A DNA stretch of 52,923 nucleotides from an uncultured Bacteroidota bacterium (GTDB lineage: Bacteria; Bacteroidota; Bacteroidia; Chitinophagales; Chitinophagaceae), in NCBI GenBank assembly GCA_903824725.1, contig CAIJXU010000083.1, positions 1 to 52,923 of the forward strand, in the 5' to 3' direction. Made by a program: the position numbers and the translations under genes. The notes beneath the pieces were generated by a model, which was not told the DNA's origin, did not search any database, and saw nothing but the letters and a program-made list of their open reading frames with translations. Below are positions 25,119 through 33,690 of the stretch, one piece after another. Position 1 is the first letter of the stretch. The number at the start of each line of letters is the position of its first letter.

Positions 25119-26408
25119 TTATTTTGTCTTAGCATAATCAAACACAATATTACAAAAAGCTTTTACACCTATTTTAAAGCCAGATTCATCAATAAAAAAA
25201 TCGGCAGTATGATGTGGTGCCGCATCACTTGCTTTAGTGCCAGCGGGCATAGCTCCTAAGTAAAAAAAGAAACTGGGTGCTTTTTGTGAAAAGAAGGAAA
25301 AATCTTCAGCACCTGTTTGCCAAGTGGTTTCAATTACTTTATCAGCACCTGCCGCTTTGATAAGTGAGGGTAAAGATTTCTTTACCAAACTAGGTTCATT
25401 ATAAGTTACCAATGTTTTGGTGTCTATGGTTATATCTGCTGAAGCACCTGAGCTTGCTGCTATATTATTTACTGTTGTTTTAATACGATCATGCACTTCG
25501 GTTTGCATTTTTGAATCAAGGGTTCGAATAGTGCCCGTTAATTCAGCAGTTTCAGGTATAATATTAGAACGAACACCTGCTTTAATCGTACCTACAGTAA
25601 TCACTACCGGGGCTTTGGTAATATCCATTTGTCTACTAACAATATGTTGCAAGCCTTCTATGATTTGAGCTGAGGAGGCAATAGGATCAACGCCACCCCA
25701 AGGTTGAGAGCCATGACTTCCTTTCCCTTTTACTTTTATAGTAAACCAGTCAGAAGATGCCATAAATGCGCCTTCTTTATAGTGTATCGTACCCACTGGA
25801 ATTTGTGATTCAATATGTAAACCAAAAACGGCATCTACTTTAGGATTGTCTAATGCACCATCTTTGATCATTAAGGGAGCACCGCCTTCTTCATTACCTG
25901 GAGCACCTTCCTCTGCGGGTTGAAATAAAAATACCACTGTTCCTGGCACTTCCTTTTGTATAGTCTGTAATAAAGTAGCAGTAGCCATTAAAATAGATAT
26001 ATGAGCGTCATGACCACAAGCATGCATTACATCTACCTTCTGGCCCATATATTCTGCTTTCGCTTTTGAGGCAAATGGAAGAGAGCTTCTTTCGTGAACA
26101 GGTAAGGCATCTATATCCGCCCTTAGTGCAATCACTGGACCAGGTTTGCCACCTTTTAAAATTGCAACCACTCCCGTTTTAGCAACAGGGTAGTGAACTT
26201 CCATACCTAAAGTTTTTAAATAATCTGCAATGTATTTCCCAGTATTAAATTCACGATTAGATAGTTCAGGATTTTCATGAAAATATTGTCTCCATTTAAT
26301 TAATTGTGGTTCTATATTCTGAACTAATTGATTAAAATTTTTAGGTAATTCCTGAGCTGATGTTGATAAAATAGAAAAAGTTAAAATGAAAGATAAAAAC
26401 AGACGCAT
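25119..26408 (-). CDS. M20 family metallo-amidohydrolase, exported
   Basis: 429 residues from ATG 26408, which gives a proper signal peptide MRLFLSFILTFSILSTSAQ; a longer frame to 26480 would hide it and overlap the mutase gene. M20D subfamily: IALRADIDALPVHE, MHACGHDAHISIL and FQPAEEGAPG contain the metal ligands. Such enzymes hydrolyse N-acyl amino acids or small conjugates, here presumably in the periplasm. 46 nt after the mutase gene. Confidence 0.9.
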   Translation of the reverse strand: MRLFLSFILTFSILSTSAQELPKNFNQLVQNIEPQLIKWRQYFHENPELSNREFNTGKYIADYLKTLGMEVHYPVAKTGVVAILKGGKPGPVIALRADIDALPVHERSSLPFASKAKAEYMGQKVDVMHACGHDAHISILMATATLLQTIQKEVPGTVVFLFQPAEEGAPGNEEGGAPLMIKDGALDNPKVDAVFGLHIESQIPVGTIHYKEGAFMASSDWFTIKVKGKGSHGSQPWGGVDPIASSAQIIEGLQHIVSRQMDITKAPVVITVGTIKAGVRSNIIPETAELTGTIRTLDSKMQTEVHDRIKTTVNNIAASSGASADITIDTKTLVTYNEPSLVKKSLPSLIKAAGADKVIETTWQTGAEDFSFFSQKAPSFFFYLGAMPAGTKASDAAPHHTADFFIDESGFKIGVKAFCNIVFDYAKTK

Positions 26409-26454
26409 ACAAATGAATTTAAATTTATAATAATGTAGCTTAGTAATTTTTATT

Positions 26455-28023
26455 TTATGCTTGGTATTCGCCAAAAACACTTCTCAAAGTATCTGCTATT
26501 TCACCTAAAGTGCAAAATTGTTCAACTGCCTCAATAACAGGTGGCATTAAATTGGTATTTTGTACAGCAGCTTCTTTAATAGCGAGTAAACATAGCGCAA
26601 CTTTATTTTCGTCTCTAATTGCTTTAAGTTTTTTTAACTTTTCAATTTGTTGCAAACGAATCGATTCGTCAATTCTTAAAACAGGAATATCAATATCATT
26701 GCTAGATTGATATTGATTCACACCTACAATAATTTTTTTATTGGCTTCGATGTCTTTTTGATAGATATAGGCGCTTTCGCTAATTTTATTTTGCATAAAG
26801 CCAGATTCAATAGCAGCAACACTTCCTCCCATTGCGTCTATTTGTTCTATCAGTTCTAATGCCTTTTTTTCCATTTCATTGGTTAAGCTTTCTACAAAAT
26901 AACTTCCTGCTAATGGGTCAGCGGTGTCTGTGATGCCACTCTCAAAAGCAACCACTTGTTGAGTTTTGAGTGCAATGGCTGCAGCTTCCTCGGTAGGAAG
27001 CCCTAACGCTTCATCGTATCCATTAGTATGCAAACTTTGTGTACCCCCTAATACGGCTGCTATAGTTTGAATGGTCACCCTGCTGATATTATTCATAGGT
27101 TGTTGCGCGGTCAAAGTAGCACCTCCAGTTTGTGTATGAAAACGAAGCATTAAAGCTTTTGGGTCGGTGGCACCTAAATCGGTCATGATTTGTGCCCACA
27201 TTTTTCGAGCCGCTCTAAACTTGGCTACTTCTTCAAATAAATTATTATGTGCATTAAAAAAGAACGAAAGTCTTTTTCCAAATATATTAATGTCTAATCC
27301 TTTTTCGATAGCCGCTTTTACATATGCTTTACCATTACTTAAGGTAAATGCAATTTCTTGAACAGCGGTACTTCCAGCTTCTCTAATATGATAACCTGAA
27401 ATAGAAATACTATTCCATTTAGGTAAATGGGTACTAGACCATTCAAAAATATCTGTAATAATACGCATCGAATTTTTAGGCGGATAGATATAAGTGCCTC
27501 TTGCTGCGTATTCTTTTAAAATGTCGTTTTGAATTGTTCCTGATAAAAGGGTTAAATCGATTCCTCTTTTTTTGGCTAAGGCAACATAGAATGCTAATAA
27601 AATAAAACCAGTGGAGTTAATCGTCATCGAAGTACTTATTTTATCCAATGGAATGTCCTTGAATAAAATGTCCATATCTTCTAAAGTACAAATGGACACA
27701 CCCACTTTGCCTACTTCACCGTCGGCCAATGAATGGTCTGCATCATAGCCAATTTGAGTAGGTAAGTCAAATGCAACACTTAAACCCATGACGCCTTGCG
27801 CTAATAAAAAATGATATCTTTTATTACTTTCCTCGGCTGTTGAAAATCCAGCATATTGGCGCATTGTCCATAGCTTTCCTCGGTACATATCAGATTGCAC
27901 GCCGCGAGTATAGGGATATTCACCAGGTAATTGAGTACCATTCAAATGGGTGGGTACATCATTTTGGGTGTATACTTTTTTTACCTCAATGCCACTATCT
28001 GTTCTTTTAGACTCATCTTGCAT
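26455..28023 (-). CDS. Methylmalonyl-CoA mutase, catalytic subunit without B12 domain
   Basis: 522 residues covering only the substrate-binding TIM barrel; the ~140-residue cobalamin-binding domain of single-chain mutases is absent, so a separate small subunit is needed and is not in this window. Motifs: [71 protein letters not shown]. Tyr57 and Arg175 line up with Tyr89 and Arg207 of the Propionibacterium enzyme, the residues that select methylmalonyl-CoA; isobutyryl-CoA mutase has Phe/Gln and 2-hydroxyisobutyryl-CoA mutase Ile/Gln there. So methylmalonyl-CoA specificity is favoured. Confidence 0.9.
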   Translation of the reverse strand: MQDESKRTDSGIEVKKVYTQNDVPTHLNGTQLPGEYPYTRGVQSDMYRGKLWTMRQYAGFSTAEESNKRYHFLLAQGVMGLSVAFDLPTQIGYDADHSLADGEVGKVGVSICTLEDMDILFKDIPLDKISTSMTINSTGFILLAFYVALAKKRGIDLTLLSGTIQNDILKEYAARGTYIYPPKNSMRIITDIFEWSSTHLPKWNSISISGYHIREAGSTAVQEIAFTLSNGKAYVKAAIEKGLDINIFGKRLSFFFNAHNNLFEEVAKFRAARKMWAQIMTDLGATDPKALMLRFHTQTGGATLTAQQPMNNISRVTIQTIAAVLGGTQSLHTNGYDEALGLPTEEAAAIALKTQQVVAFESGITDTADPLAGSYFVESLTNEMEKKALELIEQIDAMGGSVAAIESGFMQNKISESAYIYQKDIEANKKIIVGVNQYQSSNDIDIPVLRIDESIRLQQIEKLKKLKAIRDENKVALCLLAIKEAAVQNTNLMPPVIEAVEQFCTLGEIADTLRSVFGEYQA

Positions 28024-28112
28024 GGTTAAATTTACGATTTTTTACTTGTTTCAATGCCTAGATTATTTCTATTTTCGACATAGAATCTAATGGACAGTTG
28101 AAATAGATCATG

Positions 28113-28120
28113 TAATTTTG
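28113..28120 (+). promoter_or_regulatory. -7 box of the IscA-type gene
   Basis: TAATTTTG matches TAnnTTTG, 30 nt before ATG 28151; it covers the alternative TTG start at 28118 and rules it out. Confidence 0.5.
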
Positions 28121-28150
28121 TATCTCATTATTCAAGTTAATTATTATCCC

Positions 28151-28501
28151 ATGGGTACAGAAATTGCAAATTCATTACCAGTCAGTTTTACTGCTGGCGC
28201 CATTACTGAAATTCAACGATTAATGTCTGAACCTGACTTTGACCAACAACAAAGATTAAGGGTTGGGGTTAAAGGAGGTGGTTGTAGTGGGATGACCTAT
28301 ATTTTGGGTTTTGAAACCCCTGCCGAGTCAGATGAACTTTTTATATACGAAGGCATTCCATGTTGCATGGATAAGTCACATCAGATCTATTTATATGGAA
28401 TGAGTATTGATTGGCAAGGGGGTTTAAATAGCCGAGGATTTACTTTTACCAATCCTAATGCGTCTAGTACTTGCGGATGCGGTACTTCATTTGCGGTTTA
28501 A
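28151..28501 (+). CDS. HesB/IscA family iron-sulfur cluster assembly protein
   Basis: 116 residues from ATG 28151. The three conserved cysteines are present: one in KGGGCSGMTY and two in the C-terminal STCGCGTSF. Members act as A-type carriers passing Fe-S clusters to target enzymes; the radical SAM enzyme MqnE in this window would be one consumer. Additional CC in GIPCCMDK is not conserved in the family. The structured tandem repeats start 7 nt after the stop. Confidence 0.92.
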   Translation: MGTEIANSLPVSFTAGAITEIQRLMSEPDFDQQQRLRVGVKGGGCSGMTYILGFETPAESDELFIYEGIPCCMDKSHQIYLYGMSIDWQGGLNSRGFTFTNPNASSTCGCGTSFAV

Positions 28502-28507
28502 AATTAA

Positions 28508-28942
28508 TCGAAAAAATACAGCATCCTCGCTCTCCATCGCTGCGCTCAAATGTTCGCTCGTATGCGTATTATTTTCAATTCAATTTTAAACAAATTTCAG
28601 TCAACAGAGTAATGGGTTGATCGAAAAAATACAGTATTCTCGCTCTCCATCGCTGCGCTCAAATGTTCGCTCGTATGCGTATTATTTTCAATTCAATTTT
28701 AAACAAATTTCAGTCAACAGAGTAATGGTTAATCGAAAAAATACAGCATCCTCGCTCTCCATCGCTGCGCTCAAATGTTCGCTCGTATGCGTATTATTTT
28801 CAATTCAATTTTAAACAAATTTCAGTTTAACATTAAGGGATTTGCTTGAAAAAATAGCTCCACCTCGCTTCCTATCACTTCGTTCAACGTCAGCTCGGTT
28901 GACTATTGTTTTCAATCGCAAATTTCAATTATCAGATTATGA
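28508..28942. repeat. Tandem array of a structured ~113-bp noncoding element (3 near-identical + 1 diverged copy)
   Basis: Copies begin at 28508, 28621, 28733 and 28846 (spacing 113, 112, 113). Copies 1 and 3 are identical over about 94 nt; copy 2 differs by two C-to-T changes there. Each unit has a hairpin part of ~65 nt (GAAAAAATAC paired with GTATTATTTTC through a one-base bulge, extended by GCAT/ATGC), an apex rich in direct CGCTC repeats, and an AT-rich tail with AAATTTCAGTCAACAG. Copy 4 keeps the stem with TTGAAAAAATAG/CTATTGTTTTCAA: the C-G pair has become G-C. No frame is maintained. Lies between two convergent genes. This accounts for the only gene-free stretch over 300 bp. Confidence 0.9.
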
Positions 28943-28948
28943 TGTAAA

Positions 28949-28983
28949 TAAAAAAGCCCCCGAATTTTCGAGGGCTTTTTTTA
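28949..28983. terminator. Bidirectional terminator between the repeat array and secDF
   Basis: GCCCCCGA/TCGAGGGC-type stem around AATTTT, flanked by A run on one side and T run on the other, so it can end transcription of secDF (minus) and of anything crossing the repeats (plus). Confidence 0.85.
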
Positions 28984-29000
28984 CAACGAGTAATCGTTTA

Positions 29001-31976
29001 TTATTTCTTTTTATCTTCTGATTTTCCTAATGGACGACTTTTTGCAAAGTCAACTAAAACAGGAGCTGCTACAAAAATAGAAGAGTAGGTACCTGTGATA
29101 ACTCCAATTAACATTGCGAATGCGAAACCTCTTGTTACTTCACCACCAAAGATGAATAAGATTAAGATGGTTAAGAAAACAGTTAATGAAGTCATAATAG
29201 TACGGCTTAACGTTTGGTTAATCGCTTTATTAATGATAGATGCATTATCTGATCCTTTCATTAATTGACTATCCTCTCTGATACGGTCATATACAATCAC
29301 CGTGTCATTCATTGAGAAACCAATTACAGTTAAGATCGCTGCAATAAAATGTTGGTCAATCTCTAATGGGAAAGGAACAAATTTACGAGCAAAACTAAAT
29401 ACGATTAATGTCACAAATACGTCATGTAATAACGAGAAGATGGTTCCTAAAGAATATCTCCAATCACGGAAACGAATAAATATGTATAAACAAATGGCGA
29501 TTAAGGCAAAAATGGTTGCTTTAGTGGCACCTGCTTTTAAATCATCAGATATTGTTGGTAATACAGTTTGAGAACTTTGCTTGTATTGAGTTTCAAATTC
29601 TTTGAAAGTAACATCAGCAGGTAATTGTTTTGCCAATCCTTTGAATAATAATGTTTCAACTTCTTGATCGATATTATTTCCTTGCTCATGAATCTTATAA
29701 GAGGTAGTGATGTTGATTTGGTTTTTAGTATCTACTGTTTTAATAATAGGGGCTTCACCAAATACACCTTTTAATGCATCTCTTACTTGTTCAGTATTTA
29801 CAGCTGTTTTAAATTTAATGGTATAGCTACGACCACCTGCAAATTCAACACCTTCATCAAAACCATTAAAGAAACTCGCTACACCAATAATTAACACGAC
29901 TGCCGATAACATGTAAGCGTATTTTCTGAACTCAATAAACTTAAATGAAGCATGTTTGAAAACACTACGAGATACTTTTGTAAAGTATTCAAAGTGTCTG
30001 TTTTTGCTAGTATATATATCTGTAATTAAACGAGAAACTAAAATACCGCAGAATAAAGATAATAAAATACCAATAATTTGAGTTGTTGCGAAACCTAACA
30101 CTGGACCTAATCCAAAATAGGCTAAGATACATGCAGTTAATAAAGTGGTAACGTGTGCATCCAAAACTGGAGACATAGAACGCTTATAACCATCTGTTAC
30201 TGCTAATTGATAACTTTTCCCTTTTGTTAATTCTTCTTTTATTCTTTCAAATATAATTACGTTCGTATCTACTGCCATACCAATGGTTAATACCAAACCT
30301 GCAATACCAGGGGCTGTTAAAGTAAATCCAAGTGCACTTAATATACCAATAGTGAAAAGCAAGTTTAAGATTAATGCAATGTTTGCAACCCATCCACCTG
30401 TATTAAAATACAATAACATTAAAGCAAAAATGACAAGGAATGCAATTCCAAATGCCATTGCACCGCCTTGTATAGATGCTTTACCTAAAGTAGGGCCCAC
30501 TTGTTGTTCTTGTACAATTTTAGCAGGAGCAGGTAATTTACCACTCTCTAAAATTTGCGCTAAATCCTGTGCAGTTTTTAATGAGTAGTTTCCAGAAATT
30601 TGGGAATTACCAGTTGTAATGGCATCATTCACATTTGGAGCTGAATAAACAATATTATCTAAAACAATGGCAATAGGTTTTCCAATATTTCTAGTAGTCA
30701 TCTTACCCCAAATATTAGTACCCAATTTATCCATGTTCATTTTAATTGCTACTTTCCCTCTTTCATCAAAATCTTGTGCAGCATTTGCAACATGATCACC
30801 TTCTAATTCAGCAATGCCATTGTCTAAAGTTTTGATGGCGTATAAAGGAAGTACATCCTTTGTTTTAGGATCTTCAGATTCAACTTTACCATACATGAAA
30901 ACTAAGTTCGAAGGGAATTTAGATTTTACTTCTGCCATTGCTAGATAAGCATTTAATTTAGCAGTATCTTTTTTCAATGTATATCCAATCTCAGCAGGGA
31001 AAGTATACTGTCCATTTTTTCCTTGATAAGGTTGTGTGAATTGAACCGTTTTTAAAAGTGGATTTTTGTTGGCAAGTGTTTTTGTTGTATCTACTTTGGC
31101 TGTTGAATCAACTACGCCATTTAAACTTGCTTCAATTGCTTTGTCTGCGGCTAAGATTCCTTCTTGGAAATCTTTATTTTCAAAAGTGTATACTTCAAAA
31201 AATTGAAGGTTAGCAGTAGACTGTAAATAGGAGCGTACTCTTTCTTTATCGTTCACGCCAGCCAATTCAATACTAATGATACCTTTATTTGCATCAGGGT
31301 TGATATTGGGAGACGCTAAACCAAAGCGGTCAATACGTGTTCTTAAAATTCGGTACGTGTTATTAAAAGCTTGAGTGGCTTGTTCTTTTAAGTATGTTGC
31401 TGTATCATCATCTGTTGCATCAAATTTTAATTTTTGATTGCTTCTTGCAGCGAACAAAGGTGCTAATTTGCCAGTAGGATTTGCTATTTTGTATTCCTCT
31501 CTAAATAAGGATATCAAATCGGCGCTACTGTTTGCTTTTTTAGCTACTGCATTATTTAAAGCAGTGTTAAAAGCAGGATCCTTTGAGTAATTCGCTAAGG
31601 ATTTAATTAATCCATCCAAGCCTACTTCCATGGTAACACTCATACCGCCTTGTAAATCAAGGCCTAACATTAATTCTCTTTCTTTAGCACCAGCATAAGT
31701 GGTTAAACCAAATGCCAATTTAGTATCTTTTGTACTATCAAGTAAATGCTTGTAGTAGTCTTTTTGAACATCACTGATGCTATCGTTGTATAAAAATTGC
31801 GATTCTTTGTTATTTGGATAAACAGATTGGGCTGTAGGGAATTTTTTTACCCAGGCAGCAGCTTTAGCTTCCATTGATTTTTCATGGTTATGAACAAACC
31901 AAGTGAATGACAATTGATAAAGACAAATTAAAATAAGCGCAAATGTAAAAAAGCGCACTAATCCTTTGAGTTGCAT
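29001..31976 (-). CDS. secDF: Protein translocase subunit SecDF (fused)
   Basis: 991 residues joining SecD and SecF. Twelve transmembrane helices are expected: one near 8-25, five around 510-650, then the SecF half from about 690. Motifs: LGLDLQGGMSVTMEV (SecD D1), ILRTRIDRFGLASPNI, IGMAVDTNVIIFERIKEEL, then in SecF DEGVEFAGGRSY and IGFSMNDTVIVYDRIRE. Works with SecYEG, using the proton or sodium gradient to pull proteins through the membrane. Separate secD and secF are usual in Proteobacteria; the fusion is standard in Bacteroidota. yajC is encoded 5 kb away. Confidence 0.97.
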   Translation of the reverse strand: MQLKGLVRFFTFALILICLYQLSFTWFVHNHEKSMEAKAAAWVKKFPTAQSVYPNNKESQFLYNDSISDVQKDYYKHLLDSTKDTKLAFGLTTYAGAKERELMLGLDLQGGMSVTMEVGLDGLIKSLANYSKDPAFNTALNNAVAKKANSSADLISLFREEYKIANPTGKLAPLFAARSNQKLKFDATDDDTATYLKEQATQAFNNTYRILRTRIDRFGLASPNINPDANKGIISIELAGVNDKERVRSYLQSTANLQFFEVYTFENKDFQEGILAADKAIEASLNGVVDSTAKVDTTKTLANKNPLLKTVQFTQPYQGKNGQYTFPAEIGYTLKKDTAKLNAYLAMAEVKSKFPSNLVFMYGKVESEDPKTKDVLPLYAIKTLDNGIAELEGDHVANAAQDFDERGKVAIKMNMDKLGTNIWGKMTTRNIGKPIAIVLDNIVYSAPNVNDAITTGNSQISGNYSLKTAQDLAQILESGKLPAPAKIVQEQQVGPTLGKASIQGGAMAFGIAFLVIFALMLLYFNTGGWVANIALILNLLFTIGILSALGFTLTAPGIAGLVLTIGMAVDTNVIIFERIKEELTKGKSYQLAVTDGYKRSMSPVLDAHVTTLLTACILAYFGLGPVLGFATTQIIGILLSLFCGILVSRLITDIYTSKNRHFEYFTKVSRSVFKHASFKFIEFRKYAYMLSAVVLIIGVASFFNGFDEGVEFAGGRSYTIKFKTAVNTEQVRDALKGVFGEAPIIKTVDTKNQINITTSYKIHEQGNNIDQEVETLLFKGLAKQLPADVTFKEFETQYKQSSQTVLPTISDDLKAGATKATIFALIAICLYIFIRFRDWRYSLGTIFSLLHDVFVTLIVFSFARKFVPFPLEIDQHFIAAILTVIGFSMNDTVIVYDRIREDSQLMKGSDNASIINKAINQTLSRTIMTSLTVFLTILILFIFGGEVTRGFAFAMLIGVITGTYSSIFVAAPVLVDFAKSRPLGKSEDKKK

Positions 31977-32005
31977 AATAGTTTGGTTAACTGATTTTTA
32001 GTCGG

Positions 32006-32013
32006 CAAATATA
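32006..32013 (-). promoter_or_regulatory. -7 box of secDF
   Basis: Minus-strand TATATTTG matches TAnnTTTG, 29 nt before the start codon; no clear -33. Confidence 0.45.
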
Positions 32014-32047
32014 ATGGAAACGGGTCAAAATAAGGGCTAAAACGCCA

Positions 32048-32536
32048 TTAATTTACCGCGGTAAGCTTGACATTGAAATACAATGGAGCATTGGCTGGAA
32101 CAGAAGAGCCAGCCCCTGCACTTCCATATCCTAATGAAGAGGGTATTAATAGTTTAATTTCACCACCAGCACCAATTAATGGAAGCCCTTTTTGCCAACC
32201 TATTATTAAACTACTCAATGGATAAGTGATCGTGCCAGCATCAAACTGATTTCCATTCATCAATTGACCTACATAAGTTGCTGTAATAGTGCTGCTTATA
32301 GTAGGTTTAGTACCTGTTCCAGGGGTAATTATTTGATATAAAACGCCACTTGGGTCTTCGGTGTAGGTAATATTATTTGATTTGGCAAAAGTAAGCATTT
32401 GATCTTTCTCACTTGCTCCAGATTTACTACAACTAGCAAAAGTGAAAATGGCTAAAATGGTCAAAAAAGAGGCAAAAATGGATAAAAATGGGGTAATTTT
32501 TGATGATTTTGAGTGTTTTTGGGTCATTTTGTTCAT
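32048..32536 (-). CDS. FKBP-type peptidyl-prolyl isomerase lipoprotein
   Basis: 162 residues. Signal segment ends in TFASC (lipoprotein). The FKBP domain occupies about 70-162: GVLYQIITPGTGTKP, TATYVGQLMNGNQFD, WQKGLPLIGAGGEIKLLIPSSLGYG and a final LYFNVKLTAVN. Catalyses cis-trans isomerisation of prolyl bonds in exported proteins. Start overlaps the stop of the upstream small membrane gene (ATGA, 4 nt), so the two are translationally coupled. Confidence 0.93.
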   Translation of the reverse strand: MNKMTQKHSKSSKITPFLSIFASFLTILAIFTFASCSKSGASEKDQMLTFAKSNNITYTEDPSGVLYQIITPGTGTKPTISSTITATYVGQLMNGNQFDAGTITYPLSSLIIGWQKGLPLIGAGGEIKLLIPSSLGYGSAGAGSSVPANAPLYFNVKLTAVN

Positions 32537-32844
32537 TTTTTGGTTTTTAAATATTTTAATTCTTGATAACGTTGTTCATTCATTTCTGATGTGAATTGTT
32601 GGTAAATCCAGGAAAAGCCAATTGAGAAGATAAGGATGGCAATAATGATCCAAATTTCATTACCTCGCATATTGGCCACCATCGAAGCTCGTTCGTACCA
32701 TCCCGTTTCTGAAATGACTAATATGAGGAGCCCCAAACCTAAACTTACACTAAGCCCCCTTAAAAAAGGCTTTCTTTTAAAATGGGCTAAACTGCGTTCC
32801 TTTTCCCAAAATTGGTAAAATGCTTCTTCTTCCGGGCTGATCAT
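32533..32844 (-). CDS. Small membrane protein of unknown function
   Basis: 103 residues: acidic N-terminus MISPEEEAFYQFWEKER, two hydrophobic helices (about 28-45 and 63-81), and a charged C-terminal tail. Not recognised as a named family. Coupled to the FKBP lipoprotein by a 4-nt overlap. A TAAATTTG box ends 4 nt before the ATG, so its mRNA may be leaderless. Confidence 0.75.
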   Translation of the reverse strand: MISPEEEAFYQFWEKERSLAHFKRKPFLRGLSVSLGLGLLILVISETGWYERASMVANMRGNEIWIIIAILIFSIGFSWIYQQFTSEMNEQRYQELKYLKTKK

Positions 32845-32848
32845 AAAG

Positions 32849-32856
32849 CAAATTTA
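32849..32856 (-). promoter_or_regulatory. -7 box immediately before the FKBP operon start codon
   Basis: Minus-strand TAAATTTG matches TAnnTTTG with only 4 nt to the ATG at 32844. Confidence 0.5.
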
Positions 32857-32912
32857 TGCTTTGATTGTTAAATTAGAACTGCATTGCTTACTTTTAATTT
32901 TAAAACTTACAT

Positions 32913-33620
32913 ATGAAATCATTCATACAAAAATGGGGCATCACAATTAGTATATTGATTATTGCTGTTCATTTTATGGCACAATGGTTAGGGGAGGAGT
33001 ATAAAACAATGGAAGCCATTAGTAAAGCAATGTTGTTACCGATGTTGATGTTGTATTTAGCAGTTCATCCCAATACTTCAGGCTTGCCAGGGAAACCATT
33101 AGTGATGTTGGGTTTATTGGGTTCTTTTTTGGGAGATGTATTTTTAATTTCTAAGTCCTACTTTATACCAGGTATGATTGCATTTATGACAACGCATATT
33201 TTTAATATTCTGTTTTTTAGTAATATTTATGGACCCTTACAAGCACGCTCCACTAAATTATATGTTTCTAAATTTTTGTTGGTTATTTTTTGCGTGTTTA
33301 TTTATTTTCAATTAAAAGATGGATTGGGAAATTTAATTTTTCCCATTTTGGCCTATATGATATTAATTAGTACAGCTACTTTAATGGCTATTCATATTTC
33401 AAATCATGCACCAGTAAAAATAATTGCAAATACTTTTTGGATACCGGGCATGTTGTTTTTTTTAACTTCTGATGCCATTTTAGCTTTGAATAAATTTAAT
33501 TGGGCAAAACATACACCCATCAACAATATAGGATTGGTCATTATGATTACCTATGGGTTAGCTCAATTATTTATGGTCAAAGGGTTCCAAGTTTATTTTG
33601 CACAAAAGAAACAAGCATAA
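32913..33620 (+). CDS. Lysoplasmalogenase (YhhN/TMEM86 family)
   Basis: 235 residues, about eight transmembrane helices. Family marks: LLGSFLGDVFLISKSYFIPGM, FMTTHIFNILFF, and FWIPGMLFFLTSDAILALNKF, with the conserved Asp residues of this fold. YhhN-type proteins hydrolyse the vinyl ether bond of lysoplasmalogens; whether this bacterium has such lipids cannot be seen, and another lipid substrate is possible. Confidence 0.85.
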   Translation: MKSFIQKWGITISILIIAVHFMAQWLGEEYKTMEAISKAMLLPMLMLYLAVHPNTSGLPGKPLVMLGLLGSFLGDVFLISKSYFIPGMIAFMTTHIFNILFFSNIYGPLQARSTKLYVSKFLLVIFCVFIYFQLKDGLGNLIFPILAYMILISTATLMAIHISNHAPVKIIANTFWIPGMLFFLTSDAILALNKFNWAKHTPINNIGLVIMITYGLAQLFMVKGFQVYFAQKKQA

Positions 33621-33633
33621 AAGTAACAAACAT

Positions 33634-33669
33634 AAAAAAAGCGTCCCGAAATTTCGGGACGCTTTTTTT
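33634..33669. terminator. Bidirectional terminator between lysoplasmalogenase gene and groL
   Basis: A perfect palindrome with core AGCGTCCCGAAATTTCGGGA plus A and T runs on either side; it can stop transcription from both convergent genes. Confidence 0.92.
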
Positions 33670-33690
33670 ATATACTTAGTTTGAAAAGTA

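Noticed and set aside
26409..26480. Upstream start for the M20 amidohydrolase
   Set aside because: It would bury the signal peptide and overlap the mutase gene; ATG 26408 gives a clean signal sequence.
28617..28814. 65-codon open frame running through repeat copies
   Set aside because: Unit lengths of 112 and 113 change the frame from copy to copy, so the peptide is not preserved; the repeats are conserved as nucleic acid.
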